From the NCBI GenBank assembly GCA_030159075.1, contig BROG01000236.1:837501-901500 (forward strand): 64,000 nt of DNA, read 5' to 3'. Of this stretch, positions 60,101 through 64,000 are shown in pieces. This DNA is from Atrina japonica. Lineage: Eukaryota; Mollusca; Bivalvia; Pterioida; Pinnidae. The notes beneath the pieces were generated by a model. The model was given only the letters and a program-made list of their open reading frames with translations, was not told the DNA's origin and searched no databases. Position 1 is the first letter of the stretch. Every line of letters starts with the position of its first letter. The translations under genes were made by a program, and so were the position numbers.

Positions 60101-62359
60101 AAACATATAGTAAGACAGCATACATAGGGATTAAACACATAGACAAAGTTATAATGGGATTACACACAATCAGAACTCAAGACAGTATACACTGAGATTA
60201 AACACATAGTCAGACAACATACACAGGGATTAAACACATAGTCAGACAACATACACAGGGATTAAACATGTAGTCAGACAGCATACATGTACATAAGGAT
60301 TATACAAGTCAGACACACTAAATTTAAACATAGTTACACAGTATACACAGGAATTAAACACAGTCAGAAAACATATACAGGGATTAAACACAGTCAGAAA
60401 ACATACAAAGGGATTAAACAGTCAGAAAACATAAACAGGGATTAAACACAGTCAGAAAACATACACAGGGATTAAACACAGTCAGAAAACATAAACAGGG
60501 ATTAAACACAGTCAGAAAACATACACAGGGATTAAGCACAGTCAGAAAACATACACAGGGATTTAACACAGTCAGAAAACATATACAGGGATTAAACACA
60601 GTCAGAAAACATATACAGGGATTAAACACAGTCAGAAAACATATACAGGGATTAAACACAGTCAGAAAACATATACAGGGGTTAAACAGTCAGAAAACAT
60701 ATACAGGGATAAAACACAGTCAGAAAACATATACAGGGATTAAACAGAGTCAGAAAACATACACAGGGATTAAACAGTCAGAAAACATAAACAGGGATTA
60801 AACACAGTCAGAAAACATATACAGGGTTTAAACACAGTCAGAAAACATATACAGGGTTTAAACACAGTCAGAAAACATGTACAGGGATTAAACACAGTCA
60901 GAAAACATATACAGGGATTAAACACAGTCAGAAAACATAAACAGGGATTAAACACAGTCAGAAAACATACACAGGGATTAAAAACAGTCAGAAAACATAC
61001 ACAGGGATTTAACACAGTCAGAAAACATAAACAGGGATTAAACACAGTCAGAAAACATAAACAGGGATTAAACACAGTCAGAAAACATATACAGGGGTTA
61101 AACACAGTCAGAAAACATATACAGGGATTAAACACAGTCAGAAAACATAAACAGGGATTAAACACAGTCAGAAAATATAAACAGGGATTAAACACAGTCA
61201 GAAAACACACAGAGGGATTTAACACAGTCAGAAAACACACACAGGGATTAAACACAGTCAGAAAATATAAACAGGGATTAAACACAGTCAGAAAACACAC
61301 ACAGGGATTAAACAGAGTCAGAAAACATACACAGGGATTAAACAGAGTCGGAAAACATACACAGGGATTAAACACAGTCAGAAAACACACACAGGGATTA
61401 AACACATAGTTACACAGTATACACAGGGATTAAACACATAGTTACACAGTATACACAGGGATTAAACACATAGTTACACAGTATACACAGGGATTAAACA
61501 CATAGTTACACAGTATACACAGGGATTAAAACACATAGTTACACAGTATACACAGGGATTAAACACATAGTTACACAGTATACACAGGGATTAAACACAT
61601 AGTTACACAGTATACACAGGGATTAAACATATAGTTACACAGTATACACAGGGATTAAACACATAGTTACACAGTATACACAGGGATTAAACACATAGTT
61701 ACACAGTGCACACAGGGATTAAACACATAGTTACACAGTATACACAGGGATTAAACATATAGTTACACAGTATAAACAGGGATTAAACACATAGTTACAC
61801 AGTATACACAGGGATTAAACATATAGTTACACAGTATACACAGGGATTAAACACATAGTTACACAGTATACACAGGGATTAAACACATAGTTACACAGTA
61901 TACACAGGGATTAAACATATAGTTACACAGTATACACAGGGATTAAACACATAGTTACACAGTGCACACAGGGATTAAACACATAGTTACACAGTATACA
62001 CAGGGATTAAACACATAGTTACACAGTACACACAGGGATTAAACATATAGTTACACAGTATACACAGGGATTAAACACATAGTTACACAGTGCACACAGG
62101 GATTAAACACATAGTTACACAGTATACACAGGGATTAAACATATAGTTACACAGTACACACAGGGATTAAACACATAGTTACACAGTATACACAGGGATT
62201 AAACATATAGTTACACAGTACACACAGGGATTAAACACATAGTTACACAGTACACACAGGGATTAAACACATAGTTACACAGTAAACACAGGGATTAAAC
62301 ATAAATTAATATCAATTTTACCTCATGCCGCGAGTACATCAAAGTCAAACCAGTGTCAT
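30331..62359 (-). CDS. SLC4A11: SLC4A11-like transporter (5'-partial, 17 exons)
   Basis: SLC4 (band 3) family transporter of the SLC4A11/BTR1 branch: in vertebrates a plasma-membrane H+/OH- (and NH3-linked) and water pathway, once called a borate transporter. Exons in transcript order: 62359-62322, 53320-53116, 48811-48727, 48367-48244, 47507-47310, 44418-44334, 43070-42948, 42343-42230, 42006-41874, 39009-38936, 38168-37940, 36423-36317, 34722-34545, 32980-32807, 32267-32075, 31200-31031, 30391-30331. They sum to 2291 nt and join in phase, giving about 762 residues; vertebrate proteins run about 875-920, so 5' exons lie beyond the window. Exons 1-5 hold the cytoplasmic domain ([10 protein letters not shown]), exons 6-17 the membrane domain with [43 protein letters not shown] and [12 protein letters not shown]4A11 is preferred over other SLC4 members because of these blocks. 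Substrate in this animal is unknown. Confidence 0.93.
30915..31003. repeat. (GT)n-rich microsatellite
   Basis: GTGTGTGTGGTGTG and TATGTGAGGTATGTGTG variants, ending about 28 bp from the donor of the SLC4A11 exon at 31031-31200. Confidence 0.9.
31031..31200 (-). CDS. SLC4A11: SLC4A11 exon, last membrane spans
   Basis: Acceptor CATATTAG, donor GTAGGT. Reads [36 protein letters not shown] and [32 protein letters not shown] is diagnostic. Phase 0 start, phase 2 end. Confidence 0.97.
31688..31962 (-). mobile_element. tRNA-derived SINE, minus strand
   Basis: Minus-strand head with CAGTGGTGTAGAGGTAGAAC and box B-like GATTCGATTCC, then the first-type tail (CCTCACTGCAACGGTGTC, AAATTTTGGGC). In the SLC4A11 intron between exons at 32075 and 31200. 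Fullest SINE copy here. Confidence 0.8.
32075..32267 (-). CDS. SLC4A11: SLC4A11 exon, membrane domain
   Basis: Acceptor CTGTTTCAG, donor GTTGGT. Reads [40 protein letters not shown] and [17 protein letters not shown] and [17 protein letters not shown] are conserved. A 36 bp tandem array starts about 27 bp from the acceptor. Confidence 0.97.
32294..32514. repeat. 36 bp tandem repeat, about 6 copies
   Basis: Unit ATCAACAGGAGAAAGCATGG / AAAAGTTCTAGTTATC. Because 36 is divisible by three, both strands show open frames of up to 150 codons that are not genes. Starts about 27 bp from the acceptor of the exon at 32075-32267. Confidence 0.97.
32807..32980 (-). CDS. SLC4A11: SLC4A11 exon, membrane domain
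   Basis: Acceptor CCTCACAG, donor GTAAGT. Reads [40 protein letters not shown] and [16 protein letters not shown]. The KGT-YHWDLL...[21 protein letters not shown] run is the most conserved part of the family. A (TA)n tract lies about 17 bp from the acceptor. Confidence 0.97.
32997..33030. repeat. (TA)n microsatellite at exon edge
   Basis: TA tract about 17 bp upstream (minus sense) of the SLC4A11 acceptor at 32981; it occupies the usual branch-point/polypyrimidine window. Confidence 0.95.
33085..34530. repeat. 21 bp minisatellite with higher-order structure, 1.4 kb
   Basis: Basic unit GACATACATATGACATCATC T; interspersed GACATCAACTGACAAATGAC AATG blocks give a higher-order repeat. A separate sub-block at 33330-33620 repeats twice, about 140 bp apart (ACATTCACGAGAAATATATG). 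Unit length divisible by three yields artefactual ORFs up to 246 codons. Lies between SLC4A11 exons and stops about 15 bp from the donor at 34545. Confidence 0.97.
34545..34722 (-). CDS. SLC4A11: SLC4A11 exon, membrane domain
   Basis: Acceptor TTCTGCAG, donor GTAAGT. Reads [40 protein letters not shown] and [33 protein letters not shown] is an SLC4 signature. A 1.4 kb minisatellite stops about 15 bp from the donor. Confidence 0.96.
34845..35385. repeat. About 33 bp tandem repeat plus distant units
   Basis: TTTTTCAAGCACTTTTCCTG / GACTGTTCAGTG repeated about 5 times to 35000, then single related units (TTCAAGCACTTTTCAAGG) at 35305-35385. In an SLC4A11 intron. Confidence 0.85.
35386..36316. other. 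SLC4A11 intron, little else
   Basis: AT-rich. A SINE-like fragment at 35690-35760 (GTGGCAAGGGCTTTAAGTAG) is the inverse of one near 49400-49435 and is followed by (GACT)n. Otherwise nothing recognised. Confidence 0.45.
36317..36423 (-). CDS. SLC4A11: SLC4A11 exon, membrane domain
   Basis: Acceptor AATTTCAG, donor GTAAGT. Reads [20 protein letters not shown], then [15 protein letters not shown], matching PYL---REIL-D-ALPIAV--FS---S--FR. Phase 2 to phase 1. Confidence 0.95.
36505..36622. repeat. 35 bp tandem repeat, 3 copies
   Basis: Unit CAATCAGATAAGATATATAA / TCAAATAATTCCTAA. In an SLC4A11 intron. Confidence 0.95.
36665..36844. mobile_element. pogo/Tc1-like MITE, group B
   Basis: TA-flanked, CAGTTTTGAAAGACCATTCC ... 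GTCAGGTATTACTG; interior TGGTCTCTCAAGACAGGATG and CAAAAGACAGGTGGTCTTTT. In an SLC4A11 intron. Confidence 0.65.
37150..37600. repeat. About 36 bp minisatellite, about 12 copies
   Basis: Unit ATGGTGATTTAGGGTGAAAT / TTAAGATAAAAAAACC, variable A-run length. In an SLC4A11 intron. Confidence 0.95.
37725..37895 (+). mobile_element. SINE tail, second type
   Basis: GAGAAAGCTTACCAGTTTAC, GGTAGCCTGTGGTCTCTTCT and ATGGCGTAAAACACC match the tails at 21052 and 57181. Ends about 45 bp from the SLC4A11 exon at 37940. Confidence 0.65.
37940..38168 (-). CDS. SLC4A11: SLC4A11 exon, extracellular loop and following TM
   Basis: Donor GTGAGT; acceptor CATTCCAG. Starts with CDNIAVL, runs through a Ser/Thr/Asn-rich loop with five N-x-S/T sequons (NKS, NVT, NIS, NNS, NVS) and PGCEKD, then the membrane helix [29 protein letters not shown] is conserved; vertebrate loops are also glycosylated. 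The acceptor is the first position of a ~67 bp tandem array, and the reading frame stays open 432 nt upstream into it, so the exact 5' end is less sure. Confidence 0.88.
38169..38780. repeat. About 67 bp tandem array abutting SLC4A11 exon
   Basis: Unit CTGGAATGTTGTAATGTGTT / CCAAAATCTACCAAAAATAA / CAAAATATAGATAAGAATAT / ATAAT, about 8 diverging copies. Read on the minus strand each unit ends in a splice-acceptor-like CATTCCAG or variant; the last unit supplies the acceptor of the exon at 37940-38168. Confidence 0.9.
38936..39009 (-). CDS. SLC4A11: SLC4A11 exon, TM5 region
   Basis: Acceptor CATTTCAG, donor GTAAGA. Reads [20 protein letters not shown] then DTAK, matching STEEIIALFISITF-LDA-K. 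Phase 2 at its start, phase 1 at its end. Confidence 0.95.
39071..39184. mobile_element. Perfect-arm hairpin MITE
   Basis: Arms of 29 bp (TATAAGGTTTGTTACTGATG / TACTTCGGA and exact inverse) around a 56 bp loop. In the SLC4A11 intron, about 60 bp from the exon at 38936-39009. Confidence 0.75.
40071..40252. mobile_element. MITE with duplicated arm
   Basis: Left arm TTATTGCCCTTGTTTTGGGC / TGACATGAATATTTGCCCACC is inverted at 40206-40252 and also repeated directly twice inside (near 40134 and 40187). In an SLC4A11 intron, followed by a TA tract. Confidence 0.7.
40272..40380. repeat. (TA)n microsatellite
   Basis: About 100 bp of TA repeats with a few G or A interruptions, in an SLC4A11 intron. 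Confidence 0.95.
40556..41156. repeat. 24 bp minisatellite, about 25 copies
   Basis: Unit GGTACTAAGTGTCTGCTCTG / TGTA, very homogeneous; a small slip at 40974-40981 adds one TGTGTAGG. Gives open frames on both strands (Cys-rich on +, Thr/Ser-rich on -) that are artefacts. Confidence 0.98.
41338..41756. repeat. 26 bp minisatellite, about 16 copies
   Basis: Unit TGTACTAAGTGTCTCTGTTC / TGTACA, clearly derived from the same root as the neighbouring 24 bp array (both contain GTACTAAGTGTCT). Degenerate bridging copies lie at 41157-41337. Confidence 0.97.
41874..42006 (-). CDS. SLC4A11: SLC4A11 exon, TM4 region
   Basis: Acceptor TTGTTTCAG, donor GTAAGC. Reads [20 protein letters not shown] and [19 protein letters not shown], equivalent to the family ICDDYDLDF...TGLWNSFFL segment. 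Thirty-three bases of this exon recur exactly at 42046-42078 in the intron just upstream. Confidence 0.95.
42046..42078 (-). pseudogene. Partial duplicate of SLC4A11 exon
   Basis: Thirty-three bases identical to 41953-41985 inside the exon at 41874-42006, found again in the intron just upstream (minus sense). It is cut on its right by the GA microsatellite. No splice sites: a non-coding exon fragment. Confidence 0.85.
42082..42215. repeat. (GA)n / (GACA)n microsatellite
   Basis: About 75 bp of pure GA followed by GACA and GAGACA variants, ending about 15 bp from the SLC4A11 donor at 42230. On the transcribed strand it is a long CT tract right after the donor. Confidence 0.97.
42230..42343 (-). 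CDS. SLC4A11: SLC4A11 exon, TM2-TM3 region
   Basis: Acceptor ATTTCAG, donor GTAAGC. Reads [20 protein letters not shown], then [27 protein letters not shown] lies in the substrate-path TM3 of SLC4 proteins. A (CT)n tract (minus sense) starts about 16 bp after the donor. Confidence 0.96.
42948..43070 (-). CDS. SLC4A11: SLC4A11 exon, TM1 region
   Basis: Acceptor CTTTATAG, donor GTCTGT. Reads [32 protein letters not shown] and [21 protein letters not shown] is the TM1 block shared with vertebrate SLC4A11. Phase 1 to phase 1. Confidence 0.96.
43145..43356. mobile_element. Long palindromic MITE
   Basis: TAATGGGACTAGTTCATGTA / CCACGTGATAACCGATAA is inverted at 43299-43356 with a few mismatches; the inner part (GGTGATGGAACG / CATTCCATCAC) also pairs, so nearly the entire 212 bp can fold. 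Local GC is higher than its surroundings. In an SLC4A11 intron, about 75 bp from an exon. Confidence 0.75.
43357..44333. other. SLC4A11 intron, nothing recognised
   Basis: AT-rich, no clear ORF or repeat. A short string GGGGGGGATCCAAAACAA near 43613 also occurs near 23580, suggesting a small dispersed repeat. Confidence 0.4.
44334..44418 (-). CDS. SLC4A11: SLC4A11 exon, linker to membrane domain
   Basis: Acceptor TACTTTTAG, donor GTAAGT. Reads [20 protein letters not shown] then VYISDYVDG, matching the F-G-GIR-D---R-PLY--D-TDG element before TM1. Confidence 0.93.
44451..46479. mobile_element. Probable non-autonomous Helitron/Helentron-like element
   Basis: About 2 kb. Left end ACAAGAGGCCCGATGGGCCT then GGTCACCTGAGC; right end GGTCACTCTGAGC, hairpin CTGAGCCTTTGGCTCAG and ATGACCTAA, i.e. 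a 3' hairpin some 5-10 bp before a CTRR end, as in Helitrons. Contains about 6.5 tandem units of about 165 bp (44490-45650), then a unique 3' body. Known bivalve Helentron-related elements often carry such internal satellites; assignment is inference. It also holds a CTCF-like motif (GCGCCCCCTAGTGG, 46110-46123). In an SLC4A11 intron. Confidence 0.6.
44490..45650. repeat. About 165 bp internal satellite
   Basis: Each unit has GGGGAATAACTCCCATAAGG, GACCTGACAATTTTGGCCT, TTTTTTGTAGATCTTTGCAT, GCTGAACATTTTTG and TACTCTAGCTATTATACTTT. Starts of AACTCCCAT fall near 44633, 44782, 44947, 45119, 45290, 45450 and 45615, spacings of about 150-172 bp. ORFs across it are artefacts. Confidence 0.92.
46668..46790 (-). 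mobile_element. SINE fragment, first tail type
   Basis: Minus-strand match to the SINE body (AGACCCTCACTGCATATTA, CATGGCACAGGACAAAATTT). Truncated at both ends; directly followed by a group A MITE. Confidence 0.55.
46801..46978 (+). mobile_element. pogo/Tc1-like MITE, group A
   Basis: TA-flanked CAGTGAAACTTGTACATAAC ... GCAGGTTTGACTG with GGGAGGTGGTCTTTAAATAG and GTGACCAGGTGGTCTTTATA. In an SLC4A11 intron. Confidence 0.8.
47310..47507 (-). CDS. SLC4A11: SLC4A11 exon, cytoplasmic domain core
   Basis: Acceptor AATTGCAG, donor GTTAGT; 66 whole codons. Reads [20 protein letters not shown], then [22 protein letters not shown]...RTFAT-FSD...LLE-TEEEFK is diagnostic for SLC4A11. The charged end is the linker to the membrane domain. 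Confidence 0.96.
47815..48235. repeat. 41 bp tandem repeat, about 10 copies
   Basis: Unit CACATAGAAAGTAGGTCACT / GTCATATAGGACTACATAAA / T, degenerate at the left end. The array stops about 9 bp from the donor of the SLC4A11 exon at 48244-48367. Confidence 0.95.
48244..48367 (-). CDS. SLC4A11: SLC4A11 exon, cytoplasmic domain
   Basis: Acceptor AAAATAG, donor GTGAGT. Reads [20 protein letters not shown], then [16 protein letters not shown]; the R-H-IARL...EV-FI-LVL-P pattern is the family's cytoplasmic core. A 41 bp tandem array stops about 9 bp from its donor. Confidence 0.94.
48420..48660. repeat. Low-complexity AT tract
   Basis: Degenerate AAATTGAAAATTAA-type repeats within the short SLC4A11 intron between exons at 48727 and 48367. 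Confidence 0.7.
48727..48811 (-). CDS. SLC4A11: SLC4A11 exon, cytoplasmic domain
   Basis: Acceptor TTTACAG, donor GTAAGT. Reads [20 protein letters not shown] then DQNWVCAM, with the last Met codon split with the next exon. Phase and neighbours fix the model. Confidence 0.88.
49395..49720 (-). mobile_element. SINE-like element, minus strand
   Basis: Minus-strand box B-like GGTTTGATTCCTGGACG near 49650 and a box A-like GTAGCTTGGTTGATC near 49685, with body AAGGGCTTTAAGTAGTCATG at 49407-49430 shared with 35690-35735. In an SLC4A11 intron. Confidence 0.55.
49770..50012 (-). mobile_element. SINE, second tail type, minus strand
   Basis: Tail inverse GTGTTTTATGCCACACTGAA, body TAAAGTGGCAAACCTTCTCA and head GTGTGATGTCCTAACCACTC AACCATGGAGG, the reverse complement of a tRNA-like start. 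The same layout recurs at 56700 and 63290. Confidence 0.7.
50049..50227 (+). mobile_element. pogo/Tc1-like MITE, variant
   Basis: TA-flanked CAGTAAAACCTGCTATAGCG ... TATACAGGTTCCACTG. The interior repeats the TATAAAGG(C/T)CAAT motif in direct order. Related to groups A and B by its ends. Confidence 0.7.
50307..50490 (+). mobile_element. pogo/Tc1-like MITE, group B
   Basis: CAGTGAAACTTGTCCTGAAA, ACGACCACCTGTCTTTTGAG and GGTGGTCTCTCAAGGTTCTG; the right end is decayed. In an SLC4A11 intron. Confidence 0.65.
51245..51690 (-). repeat. Dispersed repeat, inverse of 27100-27487
   Basis: Contains AGAAATACATTATTCTTCAT GAGAGT and GACAAAATCAAACAAATGCA GAATT in the opposite orientation to the first copy. 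The right flank (51748-51770) resembles the TIR of the 23653-24060 element, so both may belong to one larger family. Confidence 0.65.
51778..52042 (+). mobile_element. pogo/Tc1-like MITE, group B, expanded
   Basis: CAGGGAAACCTGCCTTGAAG ... GACAGGTTTTACTG, 265 bp. The interior repeats a CTCTCATGAAAGA(C/G)TACCTGTCTTGA unit several times, making it longer than its relatives. Confidence 0.7.
52043..53115. other. SLC4A11 intron, nothing recognised
   Basis: No exon-like segment or repeat identified. A stretch at 52250-52330 is richer in CpG and has CACGTGACACACGTG, which could be regulatory, but nothing else supports this. Confidence 0.4.
53116..53320 (-). CDS. SLC4A11: SLC4A11 exon, cytoplasmic domain
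   Basis: Acceptor ATGACAG, donor GTAAGA. Reads [20 protein letters not shown], then [20 protein letters not shown], the start of the band-3 cytoplasmic domain. An in-frame ATG lies one codon into the exon and could serve as an alternative start, as vertebrate SLC4A11 has several N-terminal isoforms; this is inference. Ends in phase 1. Confidence 0.93.
53588..53784 (+). mobile_element. SINE tail, first type (best copy)
   Basis: TCCTTCGGATGAGACAGTAA, TTAAAGAACCCTCACTGCTC, GGCATTTGGTGATGTCTCCA and GAGTGAAATATTCTTGAGTT, ending GACGTTAAACAACAATAAAC. This tail resembles that of widespread molluscan tRNA-derived SINEs. Head missing. Confidence 0.75.
54655..54722 (-). mobile_element. Penelope-type 3' tail fragment
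   Basis: The minus strand reads CGGCAGGTTTAAGCGGTCGA CAGGGGATGCTTACTCCTCC, like the tail of the Penelope-like remnant at 2185-2222. Confidence 0.55.
54725..55550. repeat. 47 bp minisatellite, about 16 copies
   Basis: Unit GATGACTCAACAACTACAGG / GGAGATAAATCCTGGTCACA / ATCTATA, with two length classes. In an SLC4A11 intron. Confidence 0.96.
55655..55745 (+). repeat. Dispersed repeat R3, copy 3
   Basis: AGTCTAAGTCATTGATTTAC AGAAGAGTCCATTGTTTTTC AGGGG, near-identical to the core of the copies at 26619 and 26950. Confidence 0.65.
56519..56685 (-). mobile_element. pogo/Tc1-like MITE, group A, inverted
   Basis: The minus strand begins CAATGAAACTTGTATATAAA and contains GAGGTGGATTTGTACACAGA and GACCAGGTGGTCAGATAAGA. 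The left end is decayed. Confidence 0.7.
56700..56835 (-). mobile_element. SINE head and body, minus strand
   Basis: TGGCAAACTTTCCCACAAAA, GTACTCGGTCCCGTACTGAC, GGTTATAAGTGTGATGCTCT and AACCACTGGACCACAGAGGC; the tRNA-like head lies at the right end. No tail. Confidence 0.65.
56882..57018. mobile_element. pogo/Tc1-like MITE, group B
   Basis: AATAGAACCTGTCTTATAAG ... ACTGGTCTCTCAGTTTCACTG with GTGGTCTCTAAAGACAGGTG inside. Left end slightly decayed. Confidence 0.6.
57181..57400 (+). mobile_element. SINE, second tail type (fullest copy)
   Basis: Head TGTGGCCCTCTTGGCCAAGT..AGCATCACACTTTAA, body TTTGTGAGAAAGTTTGGTAG, GGTGGTGTCTTCCCGGGTAC and TCGGTTGTCTCCTCTACCAC, end GAGTGTGGTGTAAAACACC. Confidence 0.7.
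58303..59326 (+). mobile_element. About 1 kb TIR element with 60-codon ORF
   Basis: Ends TTAAAGCGATATAAACT and AGCTCATATCGCTTTAA form an inverted repeat (one or two mismatches). The last third recurs at 5320-5662. An ORF at 58847-59029 begins after a good start context (GTCGCCATGTCC) and reads [17 protein letters not shown], with a basic RRKR stretch and DLGIK before the stop. I do not recognise the product. It may be an exon captured by the element, a relic of a transposase, or chance; the conserved stop in the second copy hints at coding history. In an SLC4A11 intron. Confidence 0.6.
59360..62300. repeat. 2.9 kb compound minisatellite (30/32 bp), over 90 copies
   Basis: Three zones share GGGATTAAACACA. 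59360-60310 has the 32 bp TAGTCAGACAATATACACAG type, with a longer insert (TTATAATGGGATTACACACA) recurring at roughly 350-380 bp. 60310-61390 has the 30 bp GTCAGAAAACATATACAGGG type. 61390-62300 has the 32 bp TAGTTACACAGTATACACAG type. The array ends about 20 bp from the SLC4A11 donor at 62322. Minus-strand ORFs (Phe/Asn/Cys-rich) are artefacts of the 30 bp unit. Confidence 0.97.
62322..62359 (-). CDS. SLC4A11: SLC4A11 exon (first seen in window)
   Basis: Only 38 nt: acceptor TTTGCAG, donor GTAAAA. Reads [12 protein letters not shown] and joins in phase 0 to the next exon. Chosen by phase and by the DDTGLT-like start seen in family N-termini. Being so short, it is the least certain exon. A 2.9 kb minisatellite begins about 20 bp after its donor. 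Confidence 0.6.
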
Positions 62360-62655
62360 CTGCAAAGAAAAAAAAACATGACAAGTTACAAATGTCAGAA
62401 ATAACCAAAATGATGACTGAATTACTAGAAACCATGGTCAATCTTCAAATGCCTCTTACACAATTTGAAAATCAGAACATTTCAAATTTCAACAAGAATT
62501 GCAAAGCGTTATTATTTCTAAACACACAAACACAAGCTAAAAGCAACTGCTTATCAACAATGGTGATGCAGATAAACAGACACATGGTCATTTCAAAGAA
62601 CAGTCGTTTTTCTTCACATTCTGACCAAAAGGAGATATATTACATACAGCTAACA

Positions 62656-62833
62656 CAGTGAAACTTGTATATAAAGACCCCTCAGGGACACAACAAAACC
62701 TGTCTTTATAGGGAGGTGGTCTTTATATAGAGGTTGATTTGTACACAAATGGTACTATTGGGGACAGCAAAACAACAGTCTTTATGACCAGGTGGTCTTT
62801 ATACACAGTTAGACACTAAAGCAAGTTTTACTG
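62656..62833 (+). mobile_element. pogo/Tc1-like MITE, group A
   Basis: CAGTGAAACTTGTATATAAA ... GCAAGTTTTACTG, with GGGAGGTGGTCTTTATATAG and ACCAGGTGGTCTTTATACAC. 178 bp, the same length as the copy at 46801. Confidence 0.8.
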
Positions 62834-63289
62834 TAGATAGAATGTTAACAAGTAAATAAAATAAATATTGCATCACAAGCCCCCAAATGCCATAATGCCA
62901 GCCATATTGTGATAAAACTTTGGCTTGATCATTGTTTTTTCTTCATAAATTTTCTCTTCTTTGGTCATATCAAAACAAAATGCAACAGTAAGATTCAATT
63001 TTCCATTTACATACGGTATCTGTATTATCTTAAAATTTCAAGGAGAAATCGATCAATTCTAAAAATGCGAATATCTCCACAGAAGACATTTTAAATTTTT
63101 AAAGTGTCTACATTTTTATGACATCATATTAATCATAGACACATGTTTTTAAAGAAATGTAGAGTTTTAATATTTTTTTTCTTTTTTTATGTTCAAATAA
63201 GAAGTTCTCATTTCAATATAAGACAATTTTATAATACAGGACCACAACTTTAAACCTAGGCAATGTTAAATGCAGAAATGTTTGTTTTT
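62834..63289. other. SLC4A11 intron, nothing recognised
   Basis: AT-rich. I looked here on the minus strand for the preceding SLC4A11 exon (which must end in phase 1) and found no candidate. Confidence 0.4.
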
Positions 63290-63515
63290 AATGGTTTTAT
63301 AACTTTCAGTTATATGGTGGCGGCTAGTTTTTAACAATGGAGATAACCTGGTAACAACTTGAGACGAGATCACCGATCTTCCGCAAGTAAATTGGCAAAC
63401 TTTCACACGCAATCAGCTTGTGTTCCAGTGGGGCTTAAATTCATGCAGACTTGAGGTGAAAGACCTTGTACTCTTATGTGCAAAGCTCTTACCACTAGGT
63501 CAAAGAGGTCATCTT
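63290..63515 (-). mobile_element. SINE, second tail type, minus strand
   Basis: TAACTTTCAGTTATATGGTG, AAGTAAATTGGCAAACTTTC, CAGCTTGTGTTCCAGTGGGG and the head inverse TGCAAAGCTCTTACCACTAG. Confidence 0.7.
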
Positions 63516-63779
63516 ACAGAATAATAATATGATATCAAGGTTATAAGTTATAGGAAATAGGTCTAAGTCTTAATTGATCAAGACTTTTGTTTCGGTCATT
63601 TATACTTCATTGGTTGAGCTTGAATTTTAACTGAATGTTATTTGGAATCAAAAACATGTCTCTTCCATTCTTCTACCATTTCAAATCATAATATTCTGTC
63701 CATGAGTGCACTGTGTCATTGACCTTGAAGATACGACCTAGTGTCAAGGTCATGACAAACAACATATTTTAAAGACTTA

Positions 63780-63821
<42 letters not shown>
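63780..63821. repeat. (GT)n microsatellite
   Basis: About 40 bp of GT repeats with one TTT break. The rest of the window to 64000 shows no feature. Confidence 0.95.
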
Positions 63822-63822
<1 letters not shown>

Positions 63823-64000
63823 CAATGTATATATGAATATATGTATATACTCACATAGGCTACATACATGTAAATACATACACACATACCATATTTGACC
63901 TAAAAAGGGCGGCGGGCGCGGGTAATTGGAGTACAGGGTGCCTTTATTTTTTCTTTCATGATGCACATTTTGATTACGATGCAAAAAATGGTAAAATACT

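Noticed and set aside
60414..61405. Minus-strand ORFs of 81 and 211 codons (NPCVCFLTV repeats)
   Set aside because: Artefact of the 30 bp unit; no start or splice context, inside an intron.
59360..62300. CRISPR-like array (regular 30/32 bp repeats)
   Set aside because: Head-to-tail tandem repeats with no unique spacers, in a eukaryotic intron.

Overview
The window looks like AT-rich nuclear DNA of a mollusc, most likely a bivalve. It has intron-rich genes with GT-AG introns, tRNA-headed SINEs with molluscan-type tails, Penelope-like retroelement remnants, a probable Helitron/Helentron-like element carrying an internal tandem array, and very many minisatellites. There is no bacterial or viral gene organisation. 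The organism assignment is inference; the gene structures are read directly from splice sites, codon phase and protein similarity recalled from the families.

Two protein-coding genes are supported, in convergent (tail-to-tail) orientation. On the + strand, 7544-21505, is a complete 12-exon gene for POLR1E (RPA49/PAF53), an RNA polymerase I subunit; the exons join in phase to 424 codons plus stop. On the - strand, from beyond the right edge down to 30331, is an SLC4A11-like (band 3/bicarbonate transporter family) membrane transporter. Seventeen 3' exons lie in the window (62359 down to 30331), giving about 762 residues; only the extreme N-terminus is missing. Every exon junction in both models keeps the reading frame.

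Layout: 1-7400 is intergenic, with two Penelope-like RT remnants, a non-LTR RT fragment, TA microsatellites, a hairpin MITE and a 5'-truncated copy of a TIR element. 7400-21505 is POLR1E, whose introns hold two minisatellites, a piggyBac deletion derivative, pogo-like elements, SINEs and a hairpin MITE. 21506-30330 is the convergent intergenic/3'-UTR space, with SINE tails, two MITEs and a degenerate 43-48 bp tandem array. 30331-62359 is SLC4A11, whose introns are packed with tandem arrays (units of about 21, 24, 26, 30, 32, 35-37, 41, 47, 67 and 165 bp), palindromic MITEs, SINEs and a ~1 kb TIR element with a small ORF. 62360-64000 lies inside the next SLC4A11 intron.

The two genes have unrelated jobs (rRNA transcription; plasma-membrane ion transport) and nothing suggests they act together. 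I found no new multi-gene system. The most interesting signals are: tandem arrays that stop within about 0-30 bp of several SLC4A11 splice sites, a 3' splice site lying on the edge of a ~67 bp tandem repeat whose frame stays open into the array, a two-copy TIR element whose small ORF ends at the same place in both copies, and a Helentron-like element with an internal ~165 bp satellite.
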